Shown here: positions 7,270 to 16,987 of the stretch, piece by piece | Layout of the letters: each line of letters opens with the position of its first letter | How positions within the stretch are numbered: the first letter of the stretch is position 1 | IMG/VR virus record: IMGVR_UViG_3300046532_004322 | Coordinates: 1 to 64,000 of that record | Direction: 5' to 3' (one strand) | DNA: 64,000 bases | Source: a virus | Notes under the pieces: generated by a model | Told to the model about the DNA's origin: nothing | Seen by the model: the letters and a program-made list of their open reading frames with translations, nothing else | The model's database searches: none | Made by a program: the position numbers and the translations under genes

Positions 7270-8276
7270 TTGAAACCTTTTGCTTTTAATTTAACCATTA
7301 CTTGCTTGATTGCCATCCACATGTCAAGATATTTATAGGTGGCAAGCCTTCCCAGAAATATAGTGTTAGGGTCGGATTCTGCCATCAGTTTATATTTCTT
7401 ATATATTCCAGGGCCATCTCCGAAAGTTTTAGGGTAAATTGGGTCATTTTTATTGGAGTCGTATTCTTCTGGGAAATCTCTAGTATGAACAGTATATTCT
7501 ACATCTTCATTCAAATATACACTACTATCCATCGTCCTGTTAAAAGGTTTTGTGTTGCATTCGTTTATAACTGCTCCAGAATCCCAAGAGTAAGCGGGGT
7601 CTTTTTTAACCCTTGTGTGTTCAAAGACTAGGGATCTGTAAGGAAGGTGGCCGAAAAGAAGGTTAAAATATTCAGATACCCTACCCGTCCATATTAACTT
7701 ATCGCATTTTAAATTTTTCCAGCTATTTCTATCAACCCCAAGATTAACCTTTATACCTTCCAACATCGATTTGAACATTTCCGAATATCCGTTTTCAGGT
7801 ATACCCTGATATTTATCTGTAAAATATCTATCATCATAGTCATCTCTTTTATTGGGAACCCTGCCACTTATACTTTTGGGTAAATCTTCCCAAGGGACAC
7901 CCCAATGCCTTTCGGAGTAATCTTTAAATAACAAATCTTTGATTTCTTCTGGCGAAAGGTCTCTACCTAATTGATCAGCGGTTTTCTTATTGAAAGGTAT
8001 TGAAAGCAGCCCTTCTTTGGTGTTCGCCCTAACCCTGTGCTCGTAGTTATTAAATTTAGTATACCTATTTAAAAAATTCCAAACTTCTTCGTCGTTGGTA
8101 TGGAAAATATGGGAGCCATATTTATGAACAGTACATCCATCGGAATTTTTTTCGTCATAGCAATTGCCACCCACATGTTCTCTAGACTCGAAGATCTCGA
8201 CTTCATGACCGAGATCTCTTAATAAAATAGCGGAGGTGACTCCTGATAGACCGCAACCTATTATGTTAACTTTCAA
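7266..8276 (-). CDS. glf: UDP-galactopyranose mutase
   Basis: A flavoenzyme that converts UDP-galactopyranose to UDP-galactofuranose, the donor for Galf in bacterial surface glycans. The FAD motif GCGLSG lies at residues 7-12, followed by HVGGNCYD. The conserved KYGSHIFHT segment is near 52, and the C-terminal GRLATYKYLDM signature is intact. At 336 aa it is a little shorter than the usual 370-390. It overlaps the upstream glycosyltransferase by 11 bases, so its product is presumably used by transferases of this operon. Confidence 0.95.
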   Translation of the reverse strand: MKVNIIGCGLSGVTSAILLRDLGHEVEIFESREHVGGNCYDEKNSDGCTVHKYGSHIFHTNDEEVWNFLNRYTKFNNYEHRVRANTKEGLLSIPFNKKTADQLGRDLSPEEIKDLLFKDYSERHWGVPWEDLPKSISGRVPNKRDDYDDRYFTDKYQGIPENGYSEMFKSMLEGIKVNLGVDRNSWKNLKCDKLIWTGRVSEYFNLLFGHLPYRSLVFEHTRVKKDPAYSWDSGAVINECNTKPFNRTMDSSVYLNEDVEYTVHTRDFPEEYDSNKNDPIYPKTFGDGPGIYKKYKLMAESDPNTIFLGRLATYKYLDMWMAIKQVMVKLKAKGFK

Positions 8277-10131
8277 TTTTAAAATTTAAATTAAAGGGAT
8301 TTTCAGTCAAACATACATTTTTCTTACTGAGAGATAGGAATTTTTTACTAGAAGAATGCTGAAGGAAGCTGCCAGACAGAACCCATGCGTCTTTTTCGTT
8401 AGAAACTTGTACTGATCCTTTTTTAGCGGAAAGATACATATCTGGTTGGTCGTCTGCAATTAATTTTATATAAAATTCATCTTTAGAGCCAGCTTCTTCA
8501 AACTCCCAAATATAGCCAGTAACCATCCAGTAGAAATCTCTGGCAATTTTATAATTAGGGATAAGGTTATCAGATAGACATTCAGCCCATGTGGAGTCGG
8601 TCTCAAGATTGTCATTCGACCTGTGTATATTGCCAAGAACTACCTCTTTTGAATGAGAGCTCATGGATATAATCTTCCAGGAAGACCCCTTGAAGTCTTC
8701 ATCGAAAAAGTAAAAATCCATAGCTTCGGATTGTTTTTTCGGGTTAAGGTTCTTGTTCACTGGCCTTTTACCCAAAATACTTTTGGGGTTCTTCCCAGAA
8801 TGAATGACGTAAAGACCGTCCTCTTTCTTTTTTATCTTGCTATAATGATTTTGATAACTAGCTTGGAAGAAATAGAAAATAGGGAAGGCCATCGACCTTA
8901 TTTCTCCAGCCTGGGTGGTTTTTAGGATATTATTTGTGCCAGTAAAAAGAATCGGAGATTCGGAATTTAAATCCAAATCAAATAAAGCCGCATCTTCAAA
9001 ATTATTACTCACCGCAGTTTGGCTTTTTTCAAAAAATCTACCAAGTCCAACCATTTTACCTTTGGAGTCGGGCGTTTTTCTTTCCATTTTCACGTGTTTT
9101 AAGGAAAAATAAGATTGATCTTCGGGGTTTTGTATAATATATGTATTAGCATTTACCCAGCTTTTCATTACATAATTATTATCAAACTTAATAGTAGAGG
9201 CGCTATTTACTTTTTCACATATAGATTTGTGTTTTAAGTCCCCACCCCTCTTATGCAGTTTTTTACATAGCTTAATATAACCCTTATGAGTATTTTTATC
9301 TTCCATAACTGGCTCCTGGACTCCGTAGGTATGATGAGAAATTATGAAGTCTCCTATGATAAGATTTGGCCTGTCAGTCTGTTGGGGGTATTTTGAGCTA
9401 GTATCGTATTCATCCTGAAGATTAATCTGGGAAAGGATTTTTCTATCAGAGCCAAGCATAAAAATAAAATTAATAGAAACCCTGTTGCAGAAATAGATAT
9501 TTTTATTTAATTTATATTTTTCAAGGTTACTGTAGTCTTTTATGAGGTCAGAAGTAAATTGCTTATGATGATCGCAGGCAATTTCTGGATGAGAGAATAA
9601 GGGGCCAGTAAGCCCGCCAAGCGGATACATGCCGCTTTCCTTATCTTCCCAGATGCCTTTCTTTTTTTGATGATACGCAGAGATACCATTATTTATAGTG
9701 TTGGCATGCATTAAGAAGGCTTTTTTGTTTTTCCATCTAAGATCAAAAGCTGCCTTAAGAGTCTCAATATCTATAAAATAAGTGTCGTCGTCACATTTGG
9801 CTATAACGTCATTATCCTTAAACCTTAAGAGCCATTTGTAGAAAATACCCCAAGAGTTGCTTTGTTCTTTAATCTTTTCAGGATCATTAATTATTTTAGA
9901 CCTTTCCTCGTGGTTGTGAATATGAACCCTGCCAGGAAAAAGCTTATTTAACCTCTCCTGTTCTTTCTTGATAAGTTTATGATCGCTAGGTTTTCTAGTC
10001 ATGTCGATAAACCAATAGTTGTCAACCGCTTCGAGTCTTAAGGCGTCTTCTATGTAGGGGAGTAGTATTTTTAAGTTCGACTCTCTACCCATAAATGTAC
10101 AGAGGTGTGTATTGTATTCTTTTTCCATCAA
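8266..10131 (-). CDS. Glycosyltransferase (GT-A, DxD) with C-terminal beta-rich domain
   Basis: 621 aa. Residues 1-290 look like a beta-1,3-galactosyltransferase-type GT-A domain: an N-terminal strand, an IAKCDDDTYF segment holding the metal-binding DDD, GGLTGPLFS as an acceptor loop and a later ISHHTYG segment. Residues 300-621 are a second, beta-rich region with repeated aromatic and Gly positions that I do not recognise; it may bind carbohydrate. The gene sits between glf and a sulfotransferase. Donor sugar unknown; UDP-Gal is a reasonable guess from the fold. Confidence 0.72.
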   Translation of the reverse strand: MMEKEYNTHLCTFMGRESNLKILLPYIEDALRLEAVDNYWFIDMTRKPSDHKLIKKEQERLNKLFPGRVHIHNHEERSKIINDPEKIKEQSNSWGIFYKWLLRFKDNDVIAKCDDDTYFIDIETLKAAFDLRWKNKKAFLMHANTINNGISAYHQKKKGIWEDKESGMYPLGGLTGPLFSHPEIACDHHKQFTSDLIKDYSNLEKYKLNKNIYFCNRVSINFIFMLGSDRKILSQINLQDEYDTSSKYPQQTDRPNLIIGDFIISHHTYGVQEPVMEDKNTHKGYIKLCKKLHKRGGDLKHKSICEKVNSASTIKFDNNYVMKSWVNANTYIIQNPEDQSYFSLKHVKMERKTPDSKGKMVGLGRFFEKSQTAVSNNFEDAALFDLDLNSESPILFTGTNNILKTTQAGEIRSMAFPIFYFFQASYQNHYSKIKKKEDGLYVIHSGKNPKSILGKRPVNKNLNPKKQSEAMDFYFFDEDFKGSSWKIISMSSHSKEVVLGNIHRSNDNLETDSTWAECLSDNLIPNYKIARDFYWMVTGYIWEFEEAGSKDEFYIKLIADDQPDMYLSAKKGSVQVSNEKDAWVLSGSFLQHSSSKKFLSLSKKNVCLTENPFNLNFKIES

Positions 10132-10137
10132 TATATT

Positions 10138-11142
10138 TTACAGTAAATCATTAAGAAAAAGAAATTTTTTATCTAAATATTTTGATATCTCCTGTGATTT
10201 TTTTCCATCAAACCACCAATTGGTGGGCTTTGTATTTTTGTTTTTTCTATAATGAACGTTTTGACTGTTATCATCATACGTTTGTTTGTTGCATTTTATG
10301 TTTATGTCAAACTCTTTGAAAAAATTGCCTATGTCGTTTCCTGTATCATTAAAATTAATTACTTTATCAACTTTTATTTCTGAACCATCATGGTAATAGC
10401 CATAATTTAAAAATCTACACTGGCCTTCTGTTGCTTGGTGTTTTTGAAATGGCTCGAGGCGAATGCATATATCTTCTGTATTTAAATAAGGAAAAAAACC
10501 AAGCTTGTTGTTTATAATGGGAGAGACGTCATCCACTTCGTAGACTCTGTATCCAAGTTCTTTATTTTTTTTCTTATAAATTTCTCGCTCCATCTCAACT
10601 CCTTTAACTCCGTATGTGTCATGAGAAGTTAAATCAAGCTCATCGGATTTCAACTGAAGTAATGTAGTTTCTTCAAAATAATCCCTGACCTCTTCAGGAT
10701 AAAGATCAAGAACGCTGTTTTCAAGTATTGCTTTAATTTCAGGGCCTTTCGTTCGAGAGCGAAAGGCTGGACTGGGTTGAAAAAGTCCAGGTTGAATTAA
10801 TATACTATTAAGAAAACAAAACAGTGAAACCAGCCTATCTTTAGGGTCTCGTTCTATGGTGAATTTAGTATAAGACTCCCATATTTCATCGCCGACTATC
10901 TCTTTGATGATAAACCAAGGTAAATGGTTCCCGTACTTTTCTTGATAGGATAGCGCAGATTTCCCTGTAGATTCAAAAATCTTGTCAACATTAACTTTTG
11001 TATTTTCATTTACATAGTTAGGGGGATCTCCAGCCATTACGTCATCTACTCCTAAATGAGGCTTGATAAACTTCATAAAGGTTTGAGTTGAGGTTTTGTG
11101 AGTCTTAACGAATATGAATTTGTGTTTGTGTGATACAATCAT
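10138..11142 (-). CDS. Sulfotransferase family protein
   Basis: 334 aa. The N-terminal FVKTHKTSTQTFMK segment (11-24) matches the PAPS 5'-phosphosulfate loop of carbohydrate sulfotransferases. TIERDPKDRLVSLF (95-108) matches the 3'-phosphate-binding motif with Arg98 and Ser106. The family transfers sulfate from PAPS to sugar hydroxyls. In the middle of a glycan operon the acceptor is probably the glycan being built. Phage sulfotransferases are uncommon. The start overlaps the stop of the gene upstream by one base. Confidence 0.82.
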   Translation of the reverse strand: MIVSHKHKFIFVKTHKTSTQTFMKFIKPHLGVDDVMAGDPPNYVNENTKVNVDKIFESTGKSALSYQEKYGNHLPWFIIKEIVGDEIWESYTKFTIERDPKDRLVSLFCFLNSILIQPGLFQPSPAFRSRTKGPEIKAILENSVLDLYPEEVRDYFEETTLLQLKSDELDLTSHDTYGVKGVEMEREIYKKKNKELGYRVYEVDDVSPIINNKLGFFPYLNTEDICIRLEPFQKHQATEGQCRFLNYGYYHDGSEIKVDKVINFNDTGNDIGNFFKEFDINIKCNKQTYDDNSQNVHYRKNKNTKPTNWWFDGKKSQEISKYLDKKFLFLNDLL

Positions 11143-12092
11143 TAGGAATTGATTGAATTTTTAATAGCTTGATTTATGCTTTCTTTATCTCCTGCGGTAT
11201 ATGTATGTGCATTATTTATGTGCTTACTATATATACGATGTAAGTCTTCATCAATTATAAATTTTAAATCATATGCGATGCCATAAGTAATAGATGATGT
11301 TAGAGTGTTTATATAATATCTTTGGCTTGGGTTTCCTTGTTCGTTTTTAGTTAGAGTTAAGATTCCAGAGCAATCTAATATCTCTCGATGGAACCCTAAG
11401 AATTGTGGTATATTTTTATATATTAATTTATCATTATACTTTTTGAGACAAGAAGGCATTAGATCTCTCGTTAAAACCTTAACTTTAAAGTCGAGAGGGC
11501 ACTCAAGTATATTTACTAATGTATCCATATCTCTCCAGTTTAACGCTCCAAGAGCGAGATATATAGGGGCGTCTTGACATGGGTTAATTTTATCTACGTA
11601 TGGAAGTTGATCATGTATAAAATATCTATTCGTGCCGTTCATCGGGGTTAAGTGATACACATTTTCATACTGTTTCGTTATTTCGCTTACTTGATGGCAA
11701 ATGTAATATTGACCGCGCTGATGTTGTGTTTTTTCTAAATCCCACTCGCTAGCGGTTATGTGTATTTGGTAATCTATTCCATTTGGTTTGCCTTGAAGGA
11801 TATCACATGAACCTTTGTAAGGTGCGCTAAAGTATTTCTCTTTCTTTTTTTTGTCAATTATCTCAGCCTCTGATGCGTCTGGGTCTAATTCTGCGTCGTG
11901 GTATTGTATTTCTATATTAGGTATAATAGATTTTATATAATCAGCATATTCGTTCTGAAAGACTCTTAATCGAAGAATTATTCGATCACTGTCAAGTTTT
12001 TTTTGTTTTGTTATTATATCTCGATAATATATTACCGATTCAATCACTTCCAAATGGCAAGCTGCACTGTTAATAAATTCGTATGTTTTCAT
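11142..12092 (-). CDS. Putative glycosyltransferase (GT-B-like C-terminal half)
   Basis: 316 aa, no strong family match from reading. The second half has the look of a GT-B nucleotide-binding domain (IYLALGALNWRDMDTLVNIL, KVKVLTRD, LGFHREILDCSGILTLT), while the first half has alternating strands and a HLTPMNG segment. It lies between the sulfotransferase and a protein of unknown type in the same operon. Fold-level assignment only. The upstream spacer contains AATATTAATG rather than a Shine-Dalgarno sequence. Confidence 0.45.
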   Translation of the reverse strand: MKTYEFINSAACHLEVIESVIYYRDIITKQKKLDSDRIILRLRVFQNEYADYIKSIIPNIEIQYHDAELDPDASEAEIIDKKKKEKYFSAPYKGSCDILQGKPNGIDYQIHITASEWDLEKTQHQRGQYYICHQVSEITKQYENVYHLTPMNGTNRYFIHDQLPYVDKINPCQDAPIYLALGALNWRDMDTLVNILECPLDFKVKVLTRDLMPSCLKKYNDKLIYKNIPQFLGFHREILDCSGILTLTKNEQGNPSQRYYINTLTSSITYGIAYDLKFIIDEDLHRIYSKHINNAHTYTAGDKESINQAIKNSINS

Positions 12093-12112
12093 TAATATTA
12101 AAGTATCTACAT

Positions 12113-12811
12113 TTATAAGAGTTTTAAAAGCCTTTCTTCTATTCGCTGCCTTATGTATTTTTCAATTTTTTCGCTATAGTGAGTCAAGTCTTTGGCTGCT
12201 TTGAAAACTTCAGAAGCGTTAAATTTTTTTAATATATCTGATGGGTATATTGTTGGTTTGTTATGTTCCATTAGCCAATCGTCAATCTGCTGTCGGGATC
12301 TTAGGCGGTTGTTGCTGAACATTTTTTCACCAAAACTACCAAAATCTTTTATGTGTTCGTTGGTAAAATTTACATTAGCAGCGGATATATAAATTACGCT
12401 TTCATCTCCACATATATTCTCGATTTCATTAATTTTATTAAAAAAACTCTCTTTTGTGAATTTAGACCAGCCCGAATTAGATTGAGAGCATTTAAATTTT
12501 AGTGATGAGATTTCTATTAGATATTTATCAACTTCCATTTGCTCTATGTAGTCGCATGTGTCTAGATAATAATCTGGAAGTTGATTAGAGCTTAAGCTGG
12601 AAAGTGTTTTGTTTTTTACCGATTTTAATATATCTATAGTGTGGGAAATATACTCTGGATTCAAGCAAAATCTTACGGGTAAAATTTCCCATTCTTTGAG
12701 CTTAGATCTACCTTGAGGTGGGCCGCAAAACTCACCTAAACGTGTCGCTCTACACGTACAAATTTCTAGTATCCTTTTCACTTCTGAATTAAATTTATCG
12801 TCCTTAACCAA
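12113..12811 (-). CDS. Paralog A of an SGNH-like family in the glycan operon
   Basis: 232 aa, homologous by eye to the 15466-16155 protein. Shared landmarks are TCRAxxxGE near the N-terminus, YxxEISSxK in the middle, NNRLxSRxxID near 165 and a C-terminal HYS. The DLTHYS stretch resembles the Asp-x-x-His of SGNH hydrolases and acetyltransferases, but no GDS nucleophile block is visible, so function stays open. The start overlaps the upstream glycosyltransferase by 34 bases. The pair flanks a GT/GT/SGNH block, suggesting duplication inside the cassette. Confidence 0.55.
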   Translation of the reverse strand: MVKDDKFNSEVKRILEICTCRATRLGEFCGPPQGRSKLKEWEILPVRFCLNPEYISHTIDILKSVKNKTLSSLSSNQLPDYYLDTCDYIEQMEVDKYLIEISSLKFKCSQSNSGWSKFTKESFFNKINEIENICGDESVIYISAANVNFTNEHIKDFGSFGEKMFSNNRLRSRQQIDDWLMEHNKPTIYPSDILKKFNASEVFKAAKDLTHYSEKIEKYIRQRIEERLLKLL

Positions 12812-13830
12812 GACTCCACTCTATGATGAGGTCTATGATGATTCATTACGTAATTCATTCCCGCTTCCCCTATCGCCTTCGCCTTGTCTTGGTGGGCCAT
12901 ATAATAATATACCTTTTCTAGCATGTCAACATGGTCATTGTACACAACCCAATGCTTCCCATCCACTAATCCAGGTGGAGGTAAAATCATTCTGTTGTGA
13001 AGGACTAGAGCCCCGCTACTCATTGCCTCCATGAGTCTATAATCTCCCTCCCAGCCATCTGGAGTTGCGGTTACAACAATTTTAGTTGTAGCCATGAGCT
13101 TACAATATTCTTCTTGAGGGGTCCTTCTGCCCTCTGTTTGTCCCACTCCAGTTTTGCCAATATGCATATTGTATCCGCAGCCATACAACTTTTGCGCAGC
13201 TTTTAAAGTTGAAGCTATAAGTCTTCTTGTTCCGCACCAACCTATATGTTTTTCAATTATATTTCGAAAACTGTCGCCTCGTTCGTAATGAGTAGAAATA
13301 TGCTGCGACCAATTGTTTTCATTGGGTTCAAAAAAACAACAAACATCCACATCTCTAGAGATATCTTTATACTTCTTGAATTCTTCAACAATATCTTCTC
13401 TGACGCAATACGGAGAAAAATGCACGACATGTGGATTATAATCATAAACACCTAATGGTTTTCCGTGCTCTCTAATTGCCATATTTCTTTTAAAATGAGC
13501 TAAAACTCTCAAATCTGGATGCCATAATTTCAATTCATCTTTATAGTCTAAAACAATTGCTGGAATATCTGGGTATTGCTCTCTCCAAACTATAGCTTGA
13601 TCGGGAGTCATGCACCCATGTATAATCATGACATCTACATCTTCAGAATTACCATGGGTCTGTGGCGCTGCGGTGATGTAAGGACCTTCTGGATGATCAA
13701 GTGTTCTTACTAGGCTTGGTAGTACAACTAATTCGCATTTGTTACTATTTTCTATTCCTGGCTGAAGTATTTGGCTGTTTTCTTCAGCGCCAGCATTATG
13801 AAAGGGGCAGTATATTCTTATCTTTTTCAT
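12778..13830 (-). CDS. Glycosyltransferase, GT-B family 1-like
   Basis: 350 aa. The C-terminal half carries the typical nucleotide-sugar-binding segment: EEYCKLMATTKIVVTATP, then GDYRLMEAMSSGALVL, then a terminal AKAIGEAGMNYVMNHH helix. This matches GT4-like or Glyco_trans_1_2 proteins, which transfer sugars from UDP or GDP donors. The N-terminal half starts with a strand and IYCPFHNAGAEENSQIL. Its product probably extends the same glycan as the neighbours. The 15-base upstream spacer is AT-rich (TATTAATATG). Confidence 0.78.
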   Translation of the reverse strand: MKKIRIYCPFHNAGAEENSQILQPGIENSNKCELVVLPSLVRTLDHPEGPYITAAPQTHGNSEDVDVMIIHGCMTPDQAIVWREQYPDIPAIVLDYKDELKLWHPDLRVLAHFKRNMAIREHGKPLGVYDYNPHVVHFSPYCVREDIVEEFKKYKDISRDVDVCCFFEPNENNWSQHISTHYERGDSFRNIIEKHIGWCGTRRLIASTLKAAQKLYGCGYNMHIGKTGVGQTEGRRTPQEEYCKLMATTKIVVTATPDGWEGDYRLMEAMSSGALVLHNRMILPPPGLVDGKHWVVYNDHVDMLEKVYYYMAHQDKAKAIGEAGMNYVMNHHRPHHRVESWLRTINLIQK

Positions 13831-13845
13831 ATTAATAATGGTTTT

Positions 13846-14700
13846 TTACCATGCCTCGGAAACTCTGCCGTGTCTGTTTACATTGGGATCTCCTAGATGC
13901 AGTGAGTAGCAGTTAGGGGTTCGGAGTATCATGCCGACTATGTGTTTGTTTGGTTCAAACGTGGAGGGCGATGTATAGCATTGTGATCCAAGAAAAACAG
14001 GATCATTTCTTTTGAAATCTTTTACGATGCCAGAATTATTTAATAATATACACATACGTATGTATTGGTATACAAACCACATATCAACTGAATATGTAGA
14101 TGTAAATGTCTCATTCATTAACCATATAGGGCCATCGGTTTGCGGGCATATATAGTCTGAGTCATGGTTGAAATAAAATAACTGAAAATAGCCAGTAAAC
14201 GCTTTTTCGTGACTTAGGCCATTATTTCCTGTAGGAGAAAACCCCGTCAGGGATCGGATATTTTTAACAGTTTTATCTTGCCCCCATTCTTTATATGTTT
14301 CGCGAGTCTTTACCAAATATCTATCTAGGCCAAAAATCATCCATTGGGGATCTCCGCCCGATTTTTTTACTTCATTAATGTGGTGGTTGAAGTCATTGCG
14401 AAAATCTGCTATAATTGTGTCGGCATCTGCAAGGCATAAATAACCATTATATTTTTCGTTTTGAAGGGTTTTGAGACCCTTGTTCATTATTCTGGCTTTA
14501 TTAAAGCTACCTCCATTATGTAATAATTCTCTATCTTCGCTAACGATAGCTCTTGCATTTGGATATTTTGAGCATAACTGCTGCGTCTTTTTGTCTCTCG
14601 CAATAGTGCATACTAGTATATCTGTAAATATTTTTGAGGAATATTTTAAGGATTCTTCAAGGTAATCTGAATATTCGATGCAAGTAGTTAACATTTTCAT
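13846..14700 (-). CDS. Glycosyltransferase, GT-A-like
   Basis: 284 aa. The start lies inside the next gene's terminal codons (4-base overlap). A GT-A core is suggested by the N-terminal Rossmann-like strands (ILVCTIARD), HNGGSFNKARIMNKGL and LCLADADTII, where DAD is the metal-binding DxD. Acceptor and donor are unknown. The C-terminal end (CYSLHLGDPNVNRHGR) is conserved-looking and not assigned. Confidence 0.65.
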   Translation of the reverse strand: MKMLTTCIEYSDYLEESLKYSSKIFTDILVCTIARDKKTQQLCSKYPNARAIVSEDRELLHNGGSFNKARIMNKGLKTLQNEKYNGYLCLADADTIIADFRNDFNHHINEVKKSGGDPQWMIFGLDRYLVKTRETYKEWGQDKTVKNIRSLTGFSPTGNNGLSHEKAFTGYFQLFYFNHDSDYICPQTDGPIWLMNETFTSTYSVDMWFVYQYIRMCILLNNSGIVKDFKRNDPVFLGSQCYTSPSTFEPNKHIVGMILRTPNCYSLHLGDPNVNRHGRVSEAW

Positions 14701-15464
14701 AGTATGAAGCCTGCTCTTTTAAGAAAATTAATTTGTGGCTGACATGCATGCTGAGCAATGTGCAAGCCTGAACCTCCGACTACTGTTGCGTCTGACTTGC
14801 TATGAATAAAGTAGCCTTCTGAGTCAGAATAGTCCTTATAAAGATTGATCAACCAGTATTTATATTTAGTAGATTGTTCTCTACAGTATGTATTGAACAA
14901 TCTCACATATTGAAGCCTGTCTTCTTGTGTTCCTAATACTGGAAATGGGAAGCCTTTTCCGTAATCTCTTAAAGGCGGCACGACATTTTGTATATATACG
15001 TTAACATGTCCATTTCTTTCGCTTCCACTAGAACCAGTTTCGGAACTTAACTTTTCATTTAACTTATCAACATTTAGCTTAATTGCATCTAGGTATTTTT
15101 GTATCATTTCTGATATTATTTCTTCTGCTGTATTATTGCTAGTTACGTGCTTATGTAAGTGGCATCTGCAATCTGGTTCACCAAACACAAAGCATATGCT
15201 ATCGCCAGTTTTTATATCAAAATCATACGTATGTGTAGTTGATTCTTTTAAATGGTTAGTGCTTGTCCAGCTTCCAGATTCGATATCAATTTGTGATAAA
15301 GCGTCACGCCCAAATGAATATGCCAGACAAGTGGATAAGTGATGGGATAAAATGCGGACTGGTTCCTTGCCTGGGCCAAAAATTAAACCGTCGCGAGCCA
15401 TTTCGGCTATCCGCTTCCATCCACCCTTAGTGTGACTGTCTCCTATAAGGTGGAAGGTTTTCAT
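14697..15464 (-). CDS. SGNH/GDSL-type hydrolase
   Basis: 255 aa. Block I is HLIGDSHTKGG (5-15) with the nucleophile Ser in GDS. FGEPDCRCH around 94-102 fits the block III region, and GGSGLHIAQHA near the C-terminus supplies the catalytic His. SGNH proteins in capsule and LPS loci add or remove O-acetyl groups. The context of glycosyltransferases and a sulfotransferase suggests trimming or acetylation of the glycan. Signal peptide absent, so cytoplasmic action is expected. Confidence 0.72.
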   Translation of the reverse strand: MKTFHLIGDSHTKGGWKRIAEMARDGLIFGPGKEPVRILSHHLSTCLAYSFGRDALSQIDIESGSWTSTNHLKESTTHTYDFDIKTGDSICFVFGEPDCRCHLHKHVTSNNTAEEIISEMIQKYLDAIKLNVDKLNEKLSSETGSSGSERNGHVNVYIQNVVPPLRDYGKGFPFPVLGTQEDRLQYVRLFNTYCREQSTKYKYWLINLYKDYSDSEGYFIHSKSDATVVGGSGLHIAQHACQPQINFLKRAGFIL

Positions 15465-15465
15465 T

Positions 15466-16155
15466 TTATATTAATAGTCGTTCGACTTCTTGAGTGATAT
15501 ATTCACTAGTTTTTATCACGCCATCTCTTGAATAATGGTGAGTGCTTATGCCATCTTGTAGCATTGTCGCCACATTCGATTGTGCGTCTAAACATTTTTG
15601 GGGAAATATTTTATATTTTGCGCACATATCGATAGCTCGATCAATTTCAACTCTAGACTTTAATCTATTATTTATAATCTTACTCGAATCAAGACCTAGC
15701 TGATTTATAATATTGTTAGCCATCTTGTAGTTTAACGTCCCTATAAGTATTATTTTTTTTTGGCCCACAAGCGAAATTAATTCATTAATTTTTTCAACAA
15801 ATTCATCAAAGGTATATGACAGTAGCTGATTTTCACTATCCCTGTATTTCATCGAAGATATTTCACATATATACGCGTCAAATACTCTATTGTTAATCTC
15901 TGCTACAACAGCTGGAGCCCTTTGATCTTTGCAAAAACCCCATGAATTATTTGGGTTAAATAATTTAGTAAATTGTTTATTTTGTTGAGCTTTAATTTGC
16001 TCGATTATTATATCAATATAATCTGGGTTTTTAGTGAACATCCTAGTTTTAAATAAGTGATAATCATTAACTATTGAAGTATCTAGAAATCCTGACGGGT
16101 GTTGTTCGCCAATCTTTTGAGCTCTACATGTAGCTATGTGTAATACGTTTTTCAT
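15466..16155 (-). CDS. Paralog B of an SGNH-like family in the glycan operon
   Basis: 229 aa, related to the 12113-12811 protein: HIATCRAQKIGE at 6-17, ICEISSMKY near 95, NNRLKSRVEID near 162 and HHYS near 208. The N-terminal strand followed by TCR sits where SGNH proteins have GDS or GSC-type nucleophile motifs. It overlaps the upstream gene by 4 bases and is one base from the true SGNH gene. Function unknown; a glycan-modifying enzyme is the best contextual guess. Confidence 0.55.
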   Translation of the reverse strand: MKNVLHIATCRAQKIGEQHPSGFLDTSIVNDYHLFKTRMFTKNPDYIDIIIEQIKAQQNKQFTKLFNPNNSWGFCKDQRAPAVVAEINNRVFDAYICEISSMKYRDSENQLLSYTFDEFVEKINELISLVGQKKIILIGTLNYKMANNIINQLGLDSSKIINNRLKSRVEIDRAIDMCAKYKIFPQKCLDAQSNVATMLQDGISTHHYSRDGVIKTSEYITQEVERLLI

Positions 16156-16979
16156 TTATCTATATTATTTTTTTCATATGGTGATACCGCTTTTGTATTT
16201 CGACCAACTTTGTTTTGCTCTGAATCGGTTATCAGGTCAAATACCGATGTGTAATTAATTTCTTGATTGTATATATATTTAAGATAATTCGTGGGAAGTT
16301 GATCGCACCAATGCAGTTTTTTTGCTGGGCAAGCTTGCACATATTTATTAAGCTGAAATGGCCATGATATTAATTTCTCAAATACGTCAACATCTCCGCA
16401 GAAACATCGGTCTGCGTACCCTACAAAATTGCCATTAAATAATTCTCTACGTAAATAATTTTTAACGTCTTGCTTGTTGTTTTTGCCTGCATAATTAAAT
16501 GTTATATCTGACCTTAATTTAAGTATTCTATCATACTGATCGGTCGATTTTATAGAAATAAAAGCTCCGTAGTTTTTAATCCACTGCAACATGTGCCTTG
16601 CTAGAAACTGCCTTTCGGGCGGCCCCCCCCAATTGTTAATATCAAAAGCCTGCTGTCCCTCCGCAGGAAGATCCTTAATTGCTACCATTCGATGCTTGGA
16701 GTAACTAATTAATTTTTGTTTGTCCTCTAGATTCAGTCCAGATATTTCGCCACTATACAAAGGTCGATCACAAACTGAAGATTGCCAATCATTAGATATC
16801 TCTACGAGCGATTTTATATTATTAAGGTCGCTAAAACGCTCGGATTGACCGCTACCCGTGCATACATATATATCATATGGAACATCCAGAGTGTCTAAAA
16901 ATAGATTTATATATTTTGCGTTCCACGGTAAGCATCTCGGTTGACCAGATATTGTGACCGCTAATTTTTTAATGTTCAT
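16152..16979 (-). CDS. Putative glycosyltransferase-like protein
   Basis: 275 aa. The N-terminal strand AVTISGQPRC with DIYVCTG, and RILKLRSDITF at about 160, resemble poorly characterised glycosyltransferases of bacterial surface-polysaccharide loci, where the Asp of the RSD segment is in the DxD position. A GGPPERQFLARHMLQWI stretch is conserved-looking. No definite family. The position between the nucleotidyltransferase-kinase fusion and paralog B supports a glycan role. Confidence 0.45.
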   Translation of the reverse strand: MNIKKLAVTISGQPRCLPWNAKYINLFLDTLDVPYDIYVCTGSGQSERFSDLNNIKSLVEISNDWQSSVCDRPLYSGEISGLNLEDKQKLISYSKHRMVAIKDLPAEGQQAFDINNWGGPPERQFLARHMLQWIKNYGAFISIKSTDQYDRILKLRSDITFNYAGKNNKQDVKNYLRRELFNGNFVGYADRCFCGDVDVFEKLISWPFQLNKYVQACPAKKLHWCDQLPTNYLKYIYNQEINYTSVFDLITDSEQNKVGRNTKAVSPYEKNNIDK

Positions 16980-16987
16980 ATATACGC

